DNA from: Camellia lanceoleosa
Taxonomy: Eukaryota; Streptophyta; Magnoliopsida; Ericales; Theaceae
Direction: 5' to 3'
Length of the DNA stretch: 64,000 bases
Assembly: GCA_025200525.1 (NCBI GenBank)
Contig: CM045758.1
Coordinates: 63,176,598 to 63,240,597, forward strand
The notes below the pieces were generated by a model, which ran no database searches, had not been told where the DNA came from, and was given only the letters and a program-made list of their open reading frames with translations. A program made the translations under genes and the position numbers. Within the stretch, counting starts at the first letter, position 1, and each line of letters begins with the position of its first letter. Positions 21,676 to 33,780 of the stretch are shown piece by piece.

Positions 21676-23298
21676 AGCTCCTTCTCAGGTTTGGTTTTTC
21701 TGTCGCTACCACCCCCAGGTCCTCTCTCTCTCTCTCTATTGCTCCATCAGATCTTCGATATGGCCTCTCTTCAGTTGAATTTTACTCTTTTTAATCTTTT
21801 CACTTCCTATTTTTGGTCTGCTCTCTTTTCAATAGAATCTCATTCACTTTGATCTTTTTGCTTTTATAACTTCCAACTATTATCATCTAAAGAACATCGC
21901 TGGTATCAATGATTTACTAACGTTTACAACTTTACTGTATTGATCTATACTCAAACTCATGTTCAATTAGGCAGACAAGGACATTAATGGTTGATCGGGA
22001 TTTAAGTGTCAAATTTTGGTTATATTTGAGAATTTCCTATAATTTTTTTCATGTTAATGTATTTAGATTCAAAATCAGCTAAGAATCTATTTTCATAATT
22101 TTCATTTGGTCTCTAATATTTACATAAAATTGACTCCAATTGCAAGCTTAAATATCAGATTTTTTAATAGTATAAATCAAATTGGGATGTGTAATACTTC
22201 TTTGCTGTAATTATGAAGAATGCTTGTTTTTGGTTGAGGGGAATTCAGATCCATCTAGTAATGCCAATAGTATTTATGAATTGAGATGTGTAATACTTCC
22301 AATTGAATCTTAAGTTTACCTACAAAATGAATCAATTCTTTTAGAGTTCTGATATTAGTTAACAACCGAGAGTCTGTTGTTGCCTCATTAAGTGGCTAAT
22401 TGATGTTATGTTTTGTATGCCCAATGTGAAAATGGAACTTTGCTTCTCTTTGGAAAGATTGTGCTCTCTTCGTTCAAGAAAATAAATAAATATTTTTCTG
22501 TTATGGTATGTGCACTGTGTAAATGGGATATATTCTTGGCTTCCATTTCATTAAATTTCTTTACTGTCTGCTTCATTACTCAAGATTTACATTAGATACT
22601 GAGTATTGAAAAAATTCATTTAAATGTCAAAAACAATGAGTATTTTACATTAGATACTGAGTATTTTTGGTGTTATGTTTCTCGTTTATCTCTTTTTTAA
22701 ATGTCAAGAATTCATTTTTTTATTCTTCTTCTAAACACAGGAACATGAGTTGATTGTGGGTTTCAAAAACAGGACTTGGTAATAAATTTCCTCATCTAAT
22801 CATTGCAGTCTTTATCTGTAAAATAAGTTATTGTAATGCTTATACAGGTTGATTTTGACAACTTTCAAACACTTTTATGGATCAAAAACACAGATTTTGG
22901 TTTTCTTTAGTGTTCATAGATTTAATACGCATGCACAATATAAAGATTGATGTTTTCTTAAGGTTAGATAGGTTGTTTAGAAAATTCTAGTTTTACATTA
23001 GATATTAAAAAAATATGAATTGTTGGCTCTTTGTTGTCAGACTCTTGAATCTTTTGTCTTTTGTCTAGGGGATTACAGGTTGCTATTCACTGTCTCATTC
23101 ACATGATTGGTACATTTATATCATGTACCTAGCTTGCATCTATTTATTATCTCCATCTCATTTTTGGATAAGTTCATCTTCATCTCATTATACATGTTCA
23201 TGTTAGATAACTTAATACATGTTCATGTTTAACTCTTGTTACATGGTGCTTCTATTACAAAATGTGATCGCTCATCCATTTTCTGCATTTTGTTTTAG

Positions 23299-23661
23299 AT
23301 TGGTGGCCTTGGCTTATCAAAGGTAAAACAACACACTTCAGTGTCAGGGGGTGCTCGTGGAACCTTACCTTGGATGGCACCTGAACTTCTTATTGGAAAG
23401 AGTAACATGGTTACGGAAAAAGGTAAGATTATTCTGACCATAAACTTTAGAAATATTTAGTTTACATAATTGTACTTCATTCTCTCTCTAAGAGGTTTTT
23501 AATTTCTTCTTTTAGTTTCTTTTGTGTATATTATTATTATTATTATTTCTTTTTTTTTTTTTTTGCATTGTAGATTGATGTTTACTCATTTGGGATTGTC
23601 ATGTGGGAATTGCTTACAGGAGACGAATCTTATGCGGATATGCATTGTGCTTCTATAATAG
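23299..23661 (+). pseudogene. Captured fragment of a Raf-like (PB1-type) protein kinase
   Basis: Two exons are kept with their intron. 23299-23421 reads [18 protein letters not shown], then [19 protein letters not shown]. 23574-23661 reads [20 protein letters not shown] and [10 protein letters not shown]. These are kinase subdomains VII-IX of plant Raf-like MAPKKKs with an N-terminal PB1 domain. The metal-binding Asp of the DLG motif is Gly here (GGLG), and an extra A before the donor (GGAAAAAGGTAAG) shifts the exon junction. It is flanked by AG and GT sites, so it could be spliced into a chimeric transcript. It cannot be an active kinase. Confidence 0.85.
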
Positions 23662-23714
23662 GTATGTACTAATATATCTATCTAGTTTTGTAACAAAAAG
23701 TATAAGAATTATAC

Positions 23715-23966
<252 letters not shown>

Positions 23967-24540
23967 TAATAACTAATGTTGTTGACTAGTTTCCATGTAC
24001 ATGCTTTCTAATGTTTGCTGAAATTTTAAACTGATTTTTGATTGTTGTGTGTTTAAACAGATTATTGATTTGATAATGATACGGTGCTGATTCGTTTGAA
24101 ACTAGACAAATCCGTATACATTCATTAATTCCAAAACTAAAATTTTGGGTTTTAATGTTATCTGTAACATTTCTATGCAAATACATGTCTCTAAATTCCA
24201 AGTCACATTCTCATTTCAGTAGAACTCATATAACATATGGATTTCAAGTTTTTTCAATGAAAAATCACATATGAGAATATCTTGATTTGTATGATCTCTT
24301 TCAAGTTATGTTTCATAGCAAGTTTATACATGTGTGTACATAATCAATATCAGAAATGCTTCGGATGATTCTTGTATGTGTAGTTATATCTCCATGTTCC
24401 TAGTTGATTATGCTTATGTTTGATTGGAAGTTTTGGACACTTAATTTAGAGCAAGGATTACAGAATAGTAGATTGCGAGGACTTTCAATGTTAATTTTTT
24501 TGATAATAACGTTAACCATTTATTTGTGAAGGAAGAGAAG

Positions 24541-24626
24541 ATGTCGCACAGGAAGTTTGAGCATCCCCTGCATGGGTTCCTTGGATTTCTCCCATAGAAG
24601 CGTGCTGCTCGTCACAGGGGAAAAGG
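24541..24626 (+). pseudogene. Captured first exon of ribosomal protein L3
   Basis: ATG at 24541 opens MSHRKFEHPLHGFLGFLP, a stop, KRAARHRGK. This is the start of cytosolic ribosomal protein L3 (uL3), which normally reads FLPRKRAARHRGK. The Arg codon is now TAG. The fragment begins at the true start codon and runs to a GT-like site near 24627, so it includes the natural start of the parent gene. Confidence 0.8.
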
Positions 24627-24930
24627 TATACTTACTTGGTTTCTTAAATACATACAAAGAGATGTTCTCCCCACAGGTACATCTCTGTTTGAGGAGCCCT
24701 GTCCATGACTGATTTGCATTTGATTAAGCGTAATATTTTGGTGTTTTAGTCTTACTATATGTATATTAAATTCATACAAAGAGATTTAACAAATCTAATC
24801 CCTACATTTTGCTTTTTAAATTCGATAGAAGTTTGAATCAAGGGTTGTAGATGTCCTTTGACTACTTGAATAAAATTATGTTTTCACACTTAGACACATA
24901 TACAATTTTCTAATTACGTTTAGCATGCAG

Positions 24931-25050
24931 TGAGGGAGAGCTTGCGAGCTTCCAAGAAAGAGTTCAATAAGATAGAAGACGATTTGAAGTCGCTTCAGAG
25001 CATTGGGCAGATAATCGGAGAAGTTCTCAAGCCTCTTGACAATGAGCGAT
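24931..25050 (+). pseudogene. Captured exon of 26S proteasome ATPase RPT4
   Basis: This single clean exon is flanked by AG (24929-24930) and GT (25051-25052). It reads [20 protein letters not shown], then [19 protein letters not shown]. This is the N-terminal coiled-coil and OB-fold entry of the RPT4 subunit of the 19S regulatory particle. No stop is present and both splice sites survive, so it is the best preserved captured exon in the element. Confidence 0.85.
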
Positions 25051-25803
25051 GTAATTACTCGTTTCTTTTGTTTTTTATTTCCATTTTTTTTTTTTTTTGG
25101 GAGGGGGTTCTGGAAATTGTTTGTGAAATCATTTTAGCTTAGTTTAGAATCCGGAGTCTAATACATGTCATGCAAAAAAAATACGAGCTCTAGTCCATTA
25201 TGGGTTGCCTGTAAATGGAATAATTCATAATGTGCTCTTAGTTATTAAATTGGTCGATTAATTTATTGTAATGAACTTAAACTTACTTTTTCTTAGTAAA
25301 CTCTTCTATGATGGTTTGAACTTAAATGTAGTATTGATTGATTGCTTGTGGGTAATTTAGTGATTGTTAAAGCAAGCAGTGGACCCAGATATATAGTTGG
25401 CTACTCGCAATAAAGTAGATATTAATCACACTTAAAATCTGTGATCTAAATGTTTATTATCACAGATTTTATTAGTTATTAATCACACTTTAAAAAATGT
25501 GATCTAAATGTTATTAATCACACTTAAAAGATATGATCTAAATATTATTAATTACACTTATAAAGTGTGATCTAAATGTTATTATGCACACTTAAAAGAC
25601 GTGATCTAAATATTATTAATCACACTTAAAATGTGTGATCTAAATGTTATTAAGCACACTTAAAAGGTGTGATTAAAAATGACCACTTTTAATTTTTAAT
25701 CACACTCCTACATATCACACTTTAATAAAACTTAAAAGGTGTGATTAAATAACATACATCACACAAAAAAAGTGTGATCTTTATTTTTTTTGTAGTAGTG
25801 GTG

Positions 25804-27026
25804 AGTTTTGAAATTATGATTTGAGTGCAGAAAATTTGTTTGATTATGAGTTTTAAAAAAAGTTTAGAAAACGTTTTAAATTGAGTGATGTGGCATATGA
25901 TATTTGATACAAAAACTTATAACTCATAACTAAACACATAACTCAAAATTCTATTCAAAATTCATAAAAAAATTTAAAAAAAAAAATCACAAATATTATT
26001 TTTTGTAATATAAAAATAACAGGTGAAAAAAATAATAAAAAACCGAACACTATTTCAGTCAAAAGACTGGACGACTGGTTAATCTAAATTTTCCCTCATT
26101 GGAAAGAGTTTTCAAAAATGAATGTGGAATTAATTTTTGAAAACGTTAAATAAACACCACACTCAAAAGTGAGTGTAAAACTATATTTTAAAAACTCTAC
26201 CAAACGGAACTGTTAAATTTTTTAAATTTTTTATTAAATAAATAATTAAATATCTCATACAAATATAATCATGTGAAATATTTGATCATATATTTAATAA
26301 AAAATTCTCGCAATTTGAAAAATTTGTAGTCTTATGGCTTCATTGTCAAACACGCATGCTACGCATCATATATATTATAATGAAAGCTGTACATACTACA
26401 ACAAATATTATTTTTGATAATAGAATATATTTTTAAAAATGTTATAAAATATTACGGGTTAATAGTATTTTGTAATAAAATGTTGTAAAAACTATTAGGT
26501 GGATAATATTACTTTTTTAATAACATTTATTTTAATTATAATAGCTTTTCACAAAAGCTTTGTAAAATTAAGTAAATTTAAAACTTCAATGACATTTTGT
26601 AAGTGTTATGAAAAACGTTAAACGAAAATCCCTAATATTTCTTGTTTCCTACCCTGTCGACACTCACTTTTTGAGGCAGTTTCCAGTCCTATAAGAAACC
26701 CTCCTCAAATTTCTCTTTTGTTTTACTAGTATTCTGGAATCAATCGCAAAGGTAACTATCTCTCTCTGCACACTTCATTGTTTTTTTCATTTTTCTTTTT
26801 TTTCCCTTCTGTGAGTTATTTTCTATACAACACAATATATGTGTGTGTTGAAGATTACGACTGGTCAAAAAATATATATAAAAAGGTTTGATAAATTAAG
26901 ATGATTTAAGTTTTATTTCTGTAATAATAATAATAATAATAATTAATTTTACTTGGTTTCATATGAACAATAAATAGAAGAACATGGATTTTCTCTTTGT
27001 TTTTTTTTAGATGATTTTGCTGGATG
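25804..27026. other. Non-coding AT-rich spacer
   Basis: No coding signal. ATACTACAACAAATATTATT at 26395 looks like another CACTA-type terminus, but no partner was found. Confidence 0.4.
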
Positions 27027-27397
27027 TACTACAACATATAAGAGTTTTGGATGTTAAATTTTTTGGTCTTTAAATATAAAAATTTTGTTACAAATGGCAT
27101 TTAGGAACCAATTTCTATCCTCGTGAGGATAGTCGCTAAAATGTCGTTTCAAAAAGTCAAAAATAAGACTTTTAGCGACAAAATTTTGAAAATGTCATTA
27201 ATAAATACACTTTTAGGGACAAAATAATTTGGTCTCAAAATAATTTATTTTTGGAGATAAAAAATTTGGTCCCAAAAAGATAATAATTCATCACTAATGT
27301 TCAATTTTCGTTGCTAAAAATATAATAACGATACTTTTTCCGAATAAATAATTTTGTCTCTAAATTTTGATCTCTAAAATCTTAATTTTTTGTAGTG
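27027..27397. mobile_element. Small CACTA-type MITE with ATG target duplication
   Basis: The left end TACTACAACATA and the complement of the right end CACTACAAAAAATT match, with one base lost from the canonical CACTA. ATG flanks both sides (27024-27026, 27398-27400). Subterminal motifs such as GGGACAAAATAATTTGGTC and GTCGCTAAAA repeat in both orientations. The element is 371 bp with no ORF. Confidence 0.7.
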
Positions 27398-27400
27398 ATG

Positions 27401-28645
27401 TGTGTTTGTTTTGGGAATAATCTATGCATTTATTGATTTTGGTTATGTATATAGTAGGATTAGTTTTCTTGGGGTGATTTTACAATTATGTGAGAATCAT
27501 GCTATGAGAAGTGCATAATTTGTGACTTAGATTTGGGTTTCAGAAAAGATAATGTATTGAATTATTTTCTTCGTAATTTTATTTCAGATGTCAAATATAT
27601 GTATATATTTGTGTGGATAAGGATTGATTGATAATTTTCATCTATTAATTGATTAGTCTGTATGGAGAAATCTATAACGTGCACTCAAAAAAAGCACATT
27701 GTAAAAAAGTTAAGATTTTTTTTATAAATTTTTGTAATGTGCTATATGCTAATTTGTGATAAAAATTTATGAATGAAGAATTGAAATGAAAATTATAGTT
27801 CTTGGTGGTGAGAAAAAAAAAAAAAAAATTCTGATGAGAAAATTTTACTTTTCTAAGATTTATGTTACAAGTTTTGTAATGTTGTTAATGCCGTATGCAC
27901 TTTCTAAGAGCATACCCTAGTTTTATATATTATATAAAGAAAATATTATAGGTTTCAATTTTTTTACTAAATAAATAATTTTATATAAAGAAAAATGTTA
28001 CAAGTCTTAAATTTTTTACTAAATAATTAATCAAATGTCTCACATGGGTGTGGAACTCACATTAATGTGAGACATTTAATCATTTGTTTGATAAAAAATT
28101 TAGTATCCCTAACATTACTCTTATATAAATATGTTTGTGGGCTTCCTTGATTCAGATAATTTTGTTTTTTCTTTTCAACATGTTTCTTCAATAGTGTTTT
28201 ACTTTTATCAATTTTGTCAGGCTTGGTTAGTGTTTTCAATTAAATGGTTAAAACCCTTGGGTGGATAATTGGGTTATATTTATAATTAAGTTGGCTTGTA
28301 TATCCCTATTAAGGATACACATACCAACTTAATTAATTACAGTCACATTCATTAATCAGATTCTATGCGGTATTTACTCTTTTTCTCAAAATTATACAAG
28401 TTTTCTAACATAATATTTTCAAAATATAAAACCCCCAGTTCATAATCCATGATACACACAGCACGATTTTTAGTGGTAGTGATTTTGAATGGTGGCCTAG
28501 GGTTTGTGTTTATGTGAATGTCAAAGAGAAAGAGAAATAGACAGAGAGCAAAGAGAGAAACAGAGAAGGGCAACGGTAAAAGAGAGGGAGAGGGAGAGCA
28601 AGCGAATATTTTTATTTGTTTATGTCTTCTACGTTTCAAATTTCC
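27401..28645. other. Non-coding AT-rich spacer
   Basis: No gene is supported. A/T runs and short inverted copies of TTTACTAAATAA and ATTTGGTCATT-type words recur. 28518-28620 is purine-rich (GAGAAAGAGAAA). Confidence 0.4.
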
Positions 28646-29071
28646 CTTCCAAATTTTTGGCGACCAAAAGACCATATTAGTTGCAGAAAAGGTACCTTCG
28701 CCAACAAATTTGTTTGGTCACCAAATCTCAATCAACGGCGACTGAAATATTAGTCGCTAAAAGTACTAATTTGGGGACAAATTTTTTTTGGTTACTGAAA
28801 AAAAGTTTTTGGCGACCAAATTTTTGGTCGCCAAAAAATATGTGACATTTTGCGACCAAATTTGTAGTTGGTCGGCAAAAGCATACCACTTTTTGCGACC
28901 AACTCATTTTTGGTCGCCAAAATATAACCTTGTGTGACCAATAATATTTGGTCGCCAAAATTAATGATCATTCGCAACTAATTAATATTTGGTCGCCAAA
29001 TGTCATTTTTTTGTGACCAAAATTTTTTTGGTCAACAAAAGTGGTCGCAAAATGTGTAAATTCTTGTAGTG
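28646..29071. mobile_element. CACTA terminus with GGTCGCCAAAA subterminal repeats
   Basis: The right edge, TTCTTGTAGTG ending at 29071, is the complement of the canonical CACTACAAGAA. Upstream, TTTTGGTCGCCAAAA and TTTGCGACCAA recur about ten times in both orientations, the usual subterminal transposase-binding pattern. No left terminus was found, so the element is truncated or its left end is mutated. Confidence 0.65.
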
Positions 29072-29520
29072 ATATATGACTTGTAAATAGTTAAATTGCC
29101 TAATATAACTATTAAAGGATAACAACAAAGAAAATGTTATTAGTCCTAAATTTTTTACTAAATAAATGTTTATGAATTTCACGTGAGATATTTGGTCATT
29201 CATTTAGTATAAAATTTTATATCTTTAACATTGCTCATCAAAATTTGGAATCTCTATGATTTTTTCAAAATATCAACAATTCTCAATAAATAACATTCAT
29301 ACTCTTTACGAGTCTTGTGACCCCAACATTTAATATTCAATTTCAACTAAATGATATAGATTTCATAACAAAACTCAATATTTCAAACAAAAATAATTAA
29401 TACTCGTTATTTCCAATGATTCATAAATGTTTCCAACCAATCCTCATTCCTCAAAGAAAAACCCCACAACATTAACAATTTCCATATCATTTCCAAAATA
29501 CCAAACATCCTAGGTTTTTG
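29072..29520. other. Non-coding spacer
   Basis: No coding signal or clear repeat. The last nine bases (29512-29520) are the left target duplication of the next element. Confidence 0.4.
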
Positions 29521-30377
29521 GGATCAGGGGTCACTACAGTAGTCCCTCACTACGGGCCTACCGTGCATGTAAACCAATACCGTTTTACGTTTTGTATTTC
29601 TTTTCAAAGATTATTAATTACTGTGGGATGAAGGCAGCACCAACTATCCCATTAATATTAGGTGGTATCCTAAAAACACAAAGGGTGATGTAGAGTTTAT
29701 AACTCATTTTACATTTTACTGTGTGGTTCATATTAAAGGAAGAATGAACAGTTAAACTATATCATTTTGATTATTTTTGAAGCAAACAATTCAAATAATT
29801 TTTAAATAGACTTAATTAGTAAAAAAAAATTATAATAAAGTAAAAAACACACATTTTTTTAATATAATTTTATATTTTTTGAAGTTGAATAACTTTCAAA
29901 ATTTTAAAAATATCTTCTTTAATGTTTATTTTTGTCAAATTAAATTGCATTTTTTTTTGAAAGATTAACTTTGAAATTAAAATCAAACAAACTATGCATG
30001 TTTTGACTTTCAAAACTCGCTTAAATGCATCAAAAGTGCAATTGAAGGAGGGGGGGGGAGGGGGGGAGATGCAATCTAAAAAGAATGAGTATTTTTTTAC
30101 TTTATTATAATTTTTTATTTAAAAATTATTTGAATTGTTTGCTTAAAAAATAATCAAAATGACGTAATTTAATTGTTCATTCTTTCTTTAATACGAAGCA
30201 AAAGGTAAAATAAGTTACAAACTTTATATCACCCCTTGTGTCTTCAGTATGCCACCTAATACTAGTGTGATGGTTGGTATTGCCTTCACCTTCACTCTTG
30301 AAAAAAATGTAAAACGGTGTCGTTTTACATGTACGGCAAGCAGCGCAGTGAGGGACTACCGCAGTGACCCCTGATCC
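29521..30377. mobile_element. Long-TIR Mutator-like foldback element with 9-bp target duplication
   Basis: Both ends read inward GGATCAGGGGTCACT, then GTAGTCCCTCACT. Inverted similarity continues for roughly 300 bp per arm: GTAAAACG...CCGTTTTAC, AATGAACAGTTAAA against AATTTAATTGTTCATT, and AATTATTTGAATTGTTTGC on the inner side. The 9-bp sequence AGGTTTTTG is duplicated exactly at 29512-29520 and 30378-30386. A 9-bp duplication plus long inverted ends is the Mutator signature. The loop is AT-rich with a G-run near 30050 and no transposase. Confidence 0.85.
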
Positions 30378-30386
30378 AGGTTTTTG

Positions 30387-30798
30387 ATAAAAGACAATTT
30401 CTCTCAAAATCTCATTATACAATAGCCATACGATATCTAATTTCAAATCACAACAAAAAAACAAGAGTTTTCTCCTAATTAATGCATTAATAAATACGAA
30501 TATAATAAAAAACCTAACTTTTCAAAAACTCTAAACAAACCAAAATTCGCATATAACAAAGCTAAACAACATGCAGATTATTAAGAAAGTCCCTACCTCA
30601 AAAGAAAGAAGAAGAAGAGAAAAACAACACTTAAACTAACGGAGACGAAAACTCAAACTTTTCAGATCAAACAACTCCCTCCCTGAGCTCTACCTTTTAT
30701 TCCAACGCACCACGGTGGCAAGATTCAAGGATTGAAGTAGATTGAAAGTTTTAGGCAAGAAATTAGAGAGAGTTGAGAGAAAATGGTTCGAAAAAAGT

Positions 30799-30843
<45 letters not shown>

Positions 30844-31759
30844 GAAAAGTAAGAAAAAGATATTTCCTCCGTAGCTTTATACAAACAAACCGCTTGAGCA
30901 AACGAAACACCGCTCGAGCGTCAAACACAGAACATCAATCGAGCAACCAAAACTAGGCTCGAACGAAGAGACCAAATTCCAAAAAGTTTAGACTATAAAC
31001 TCAGAAACTAGGAGAAATAAAAGACTGCTCAAGCGACCGAAACACCGCTCAAGCCCAGACAACCAAAGTCTCCAGAAATACTAAGTCTCAACCTGTATCA
31101 AACTTCACCAACAAACAAATTCTCAACTCCCAAATGATAACATAGGACTAGAATCGATATCAATAACACCAATGTGTACAAAACTTAGAACCAAAGAGTA
31201 TAAAAAGGTCAGGTATAAACCCGAACCACTATATATTATGGTTTGATTTGGACTAATTTGATATGTTTTAATGTGAAATGTGGGTGTTTAGAAGAATAGT
31301 CATAAGGTGTTTGACGATATAAGTGAGATAAATTTGGAAGTGTAGGCTCGATGAAATACTAGATAACATCATAATATAATTAAACTCTTGATCTATATGT
31401 TTGGACGCCTTTTGTTTTTTTTTTTTTTTGGTAGATGGCCATGTTTGGTTTGCCTTTCAAAAACTTATTTCGAAAATATTTTGTAAAAATTAAAAATTTA
31501 TTTAGTGAAAGAAAAAAAAAAGCACTTATTATTCTGTATACTCCTATGCATTATTAATTTTATTTCAAATTTTATTTAGAACTTGATAGGTTGTTAATGG
31601 ATTAAAAAATCAAATTAGTACAAACAAATATTAAAAACCTATTTATTTTTATTTTTATAGATAGCCATGTGTAGACACTCTATTTTGACCGACCATTAAG
31701 ATTTTGGTGCTTGAAATGCTTTCCAATGATAAAAGGTATCATAATTTCAACCTTAGAGA
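30387..31759. other. Non-coding spacer with a GA microsatellite and decayed LTR-like DNA
   Basis: 30801-30836 is an uninterrupted (AG)n run. 30891-31055 holds six CGCTCGAGCG-like sites, most with C-to-T or G-to-A changes, matching the intact cluster in the solo LTR at 49711-49894. 31746-31759 is the left target duplication of the LINE. No gene is supported. Confidence 0.45.
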
Positions 31760-31769
31760 GAATATAAAG

Positions 31770-33733
31770 ATGATGAAAACCCATGGTGAAGGGTGGAAGC
31801 CGGTGGTGAAACAAAGGAACAGAGTGATTGGAAGGTTGTATGAAGATAGAGCAAGATTGATCACTGTCTTTGTGGATAACTTACCAGAATCCATTGATCC
31901 AAAAGGCCTATTTACTTTGTTCAATAAGTTTGGAGTTGTAAAGAATGTCTTTATTCCAAACAAAAGGAGACGGTCATCCAATACAAGGTTTGGCTTCGTA
32001 AGGTATGACTGCACAGTGGCTGCTACTGTGGCAATTCAAAAAGCGAATAGGCTGTGAGTGGATGACAGAGCACTAAAGGTTAAGGAAGTTGATTTCAATA
32101 GTGATCAACACAGACTAGTGAAACAAAGCACTCTTGGAGCTACTAATATGTCCAAACAGAAGGTTACTTTTAAGGGTCAAGATGTACAAAATAACAGAGG
32201 AGCTACGAAAACGTTTGTAGAAGCTCTTATTGGAAAATGGAGGCAGGCCAATTAAGGCTATGGGTGAAAGCACGAGAGGTGGGAAACGGATGGCTGTATG
32301 AGAGTGTGATAATTAGATTACATCATCATGTCACGAAGGCCGATTTCAAACATGAAGCTTGTCGTAGGAGATTAAGGAAAGGTAGAATCAGAGATGGTAG
32401 AAGTAGGGATATTGTTATCACTTTCGGCTCAACCGAGGAGAAAGCTGAGGGAGTGAGAATAATGCAAGAATGGCTAAATAAGTGGAATGAATTTGTGTTG
32501 GATTGGAAAGCTGGTATGCATATTGAACGAGAGAGATGTACTTGGATCTCATGCTATGGAGTTCCATTGAATCTGTGGAGTACAGAAACATTTACTTCTA
32601 TTGGAAGATTATGAGGGGAAGTGGTTGGATTGGATGAAGATATTAGTGACCCATTGTCGTTCGTATGCAGCAAGGCTAAGATAGTTACAAAATGCATGGA
32701 GGCTGTAAGTATAGTAATCAATCTAGAGTCTAGTAGTGGTGTGTACCCAGTTAGAATTTGTGAAGAGCAAATGGTATTTTCCAAATGCATGAATCTGGAC
32801 AGCCAAAGTTCTGATGGGTTACATGGCTCCGGTAGGAATAGTGATGGGGTCTTGGTCTTCAACCATAGCAATGATGAAAGAGAAGCTGATGTGGCATCAC
32901 ATCTGGAATGCGGAGTGGTCAAACAAGATGATGTGGAAAAGGCTCTGAGGGCTGTTCCAAGTGATGTGGGAAGTGGTGGTAGTGATAGCTGGATGAATGC
33001 ATCGGTGGTGGCTGAAACTGTTGACAGCTTTGGTAATTCAAAAGAAGGCTCCGATAAGATGGTTGTATCAGAAACAACATCTGCAAAAAGGTGTAATGAT
33101 GATATAGGTGTGCGGCTCGATGGGCAGCTTGATGGGCACGTGATCACATCTGGTTTCATGAAGAGCCTTAGTGGAGCGGATAGAAGTTGGCCAGAAGTCC
33201 ATTTAGAGGTGCGTTTTTCTCAAGCCCAATTAGGGGAGTTTGTGCTAGGCAAGCCGGTAAGGCCGTGTTCCAGTTAAGGACACAATTTTGGACTAGTGGG
33301 CCAGAATTTTAGTCATAACAAGGACTTGGCCCAAGATGGTAGTGGTAGGGCATTAGAAGGGGGATCTACACAAAAAATTTTGAAATTTGTTTCTACAGCT
33401 CGTAGGATGGTCCGGAAAAATCATAGAAACTTGAAGGTCCCAATCTATTTAAGGAGAAGAGGGCAGAATGAGTCCTTAGCAAGAAGAAATTCCCAAAGAG
33501 AAGCTTTGTTCAAATCGGCCTCAGCTGTTTTGTCCAAATCGTTGGCTAACCGAAGCAACAGTGGTTCAAGAAGTGAGGATTTGTTTTTGAATGAAGCGCA
33601 GGCAACTCTGCATATGGGTAAATTACTTAGGGTGGAGTTTGAGCAGGATGAAACAAGTATTGTTGATCGTATTGTGGTGCTCGAACAGCAGGACAAAGAA
33701 AAAGTGGGGGCTAGAATTGGTCCATTAGAGTAA
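31770..33733 (+). pseudogene. LINE ORF1 (RRM / DUF4283-type nucleic-acid-binding protein), broken
   Basis: The frame opens near the LINE start with MKTHGEGWKPVVKQRNR. An RRM fold follows: ITVFVDNLPESIDPKGLFTL (RNP2-like) and NTRFGFVRYDC (RNP1-like). A stop at 32055 and others at about 32255 and 32614 break it. The next part, SCYGVPLNLWSTETF then VVGLDEDISDPLSFVCSKA, is the DUF4283-like core of plant L1 ORF1 proteins. The 33296-33733 end is basic (ARRMVRKNHRNLK). The protein would coat LINE RNA. This copy cannot be made full length. Confidence 0.75.
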
Positions 33734-33780
33734 GCTAGTTTAGAGGTAGGTGTTTATTAGTGTGGTTAGCAGTTTTAATG

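Noticed and set aside
30690..30928. Leu/Ser-repeat frames on the minus strand
   Set aside because: They translate a (GA)n microsatellite.
32554..33159. 201-codon minus-strand frame
   Set aside because: It is the complement of LINE ORF1, which has recognisable RRM and DUF4283 motifs on the + strand; the minus product is Ser/Thr-rich with no domain.
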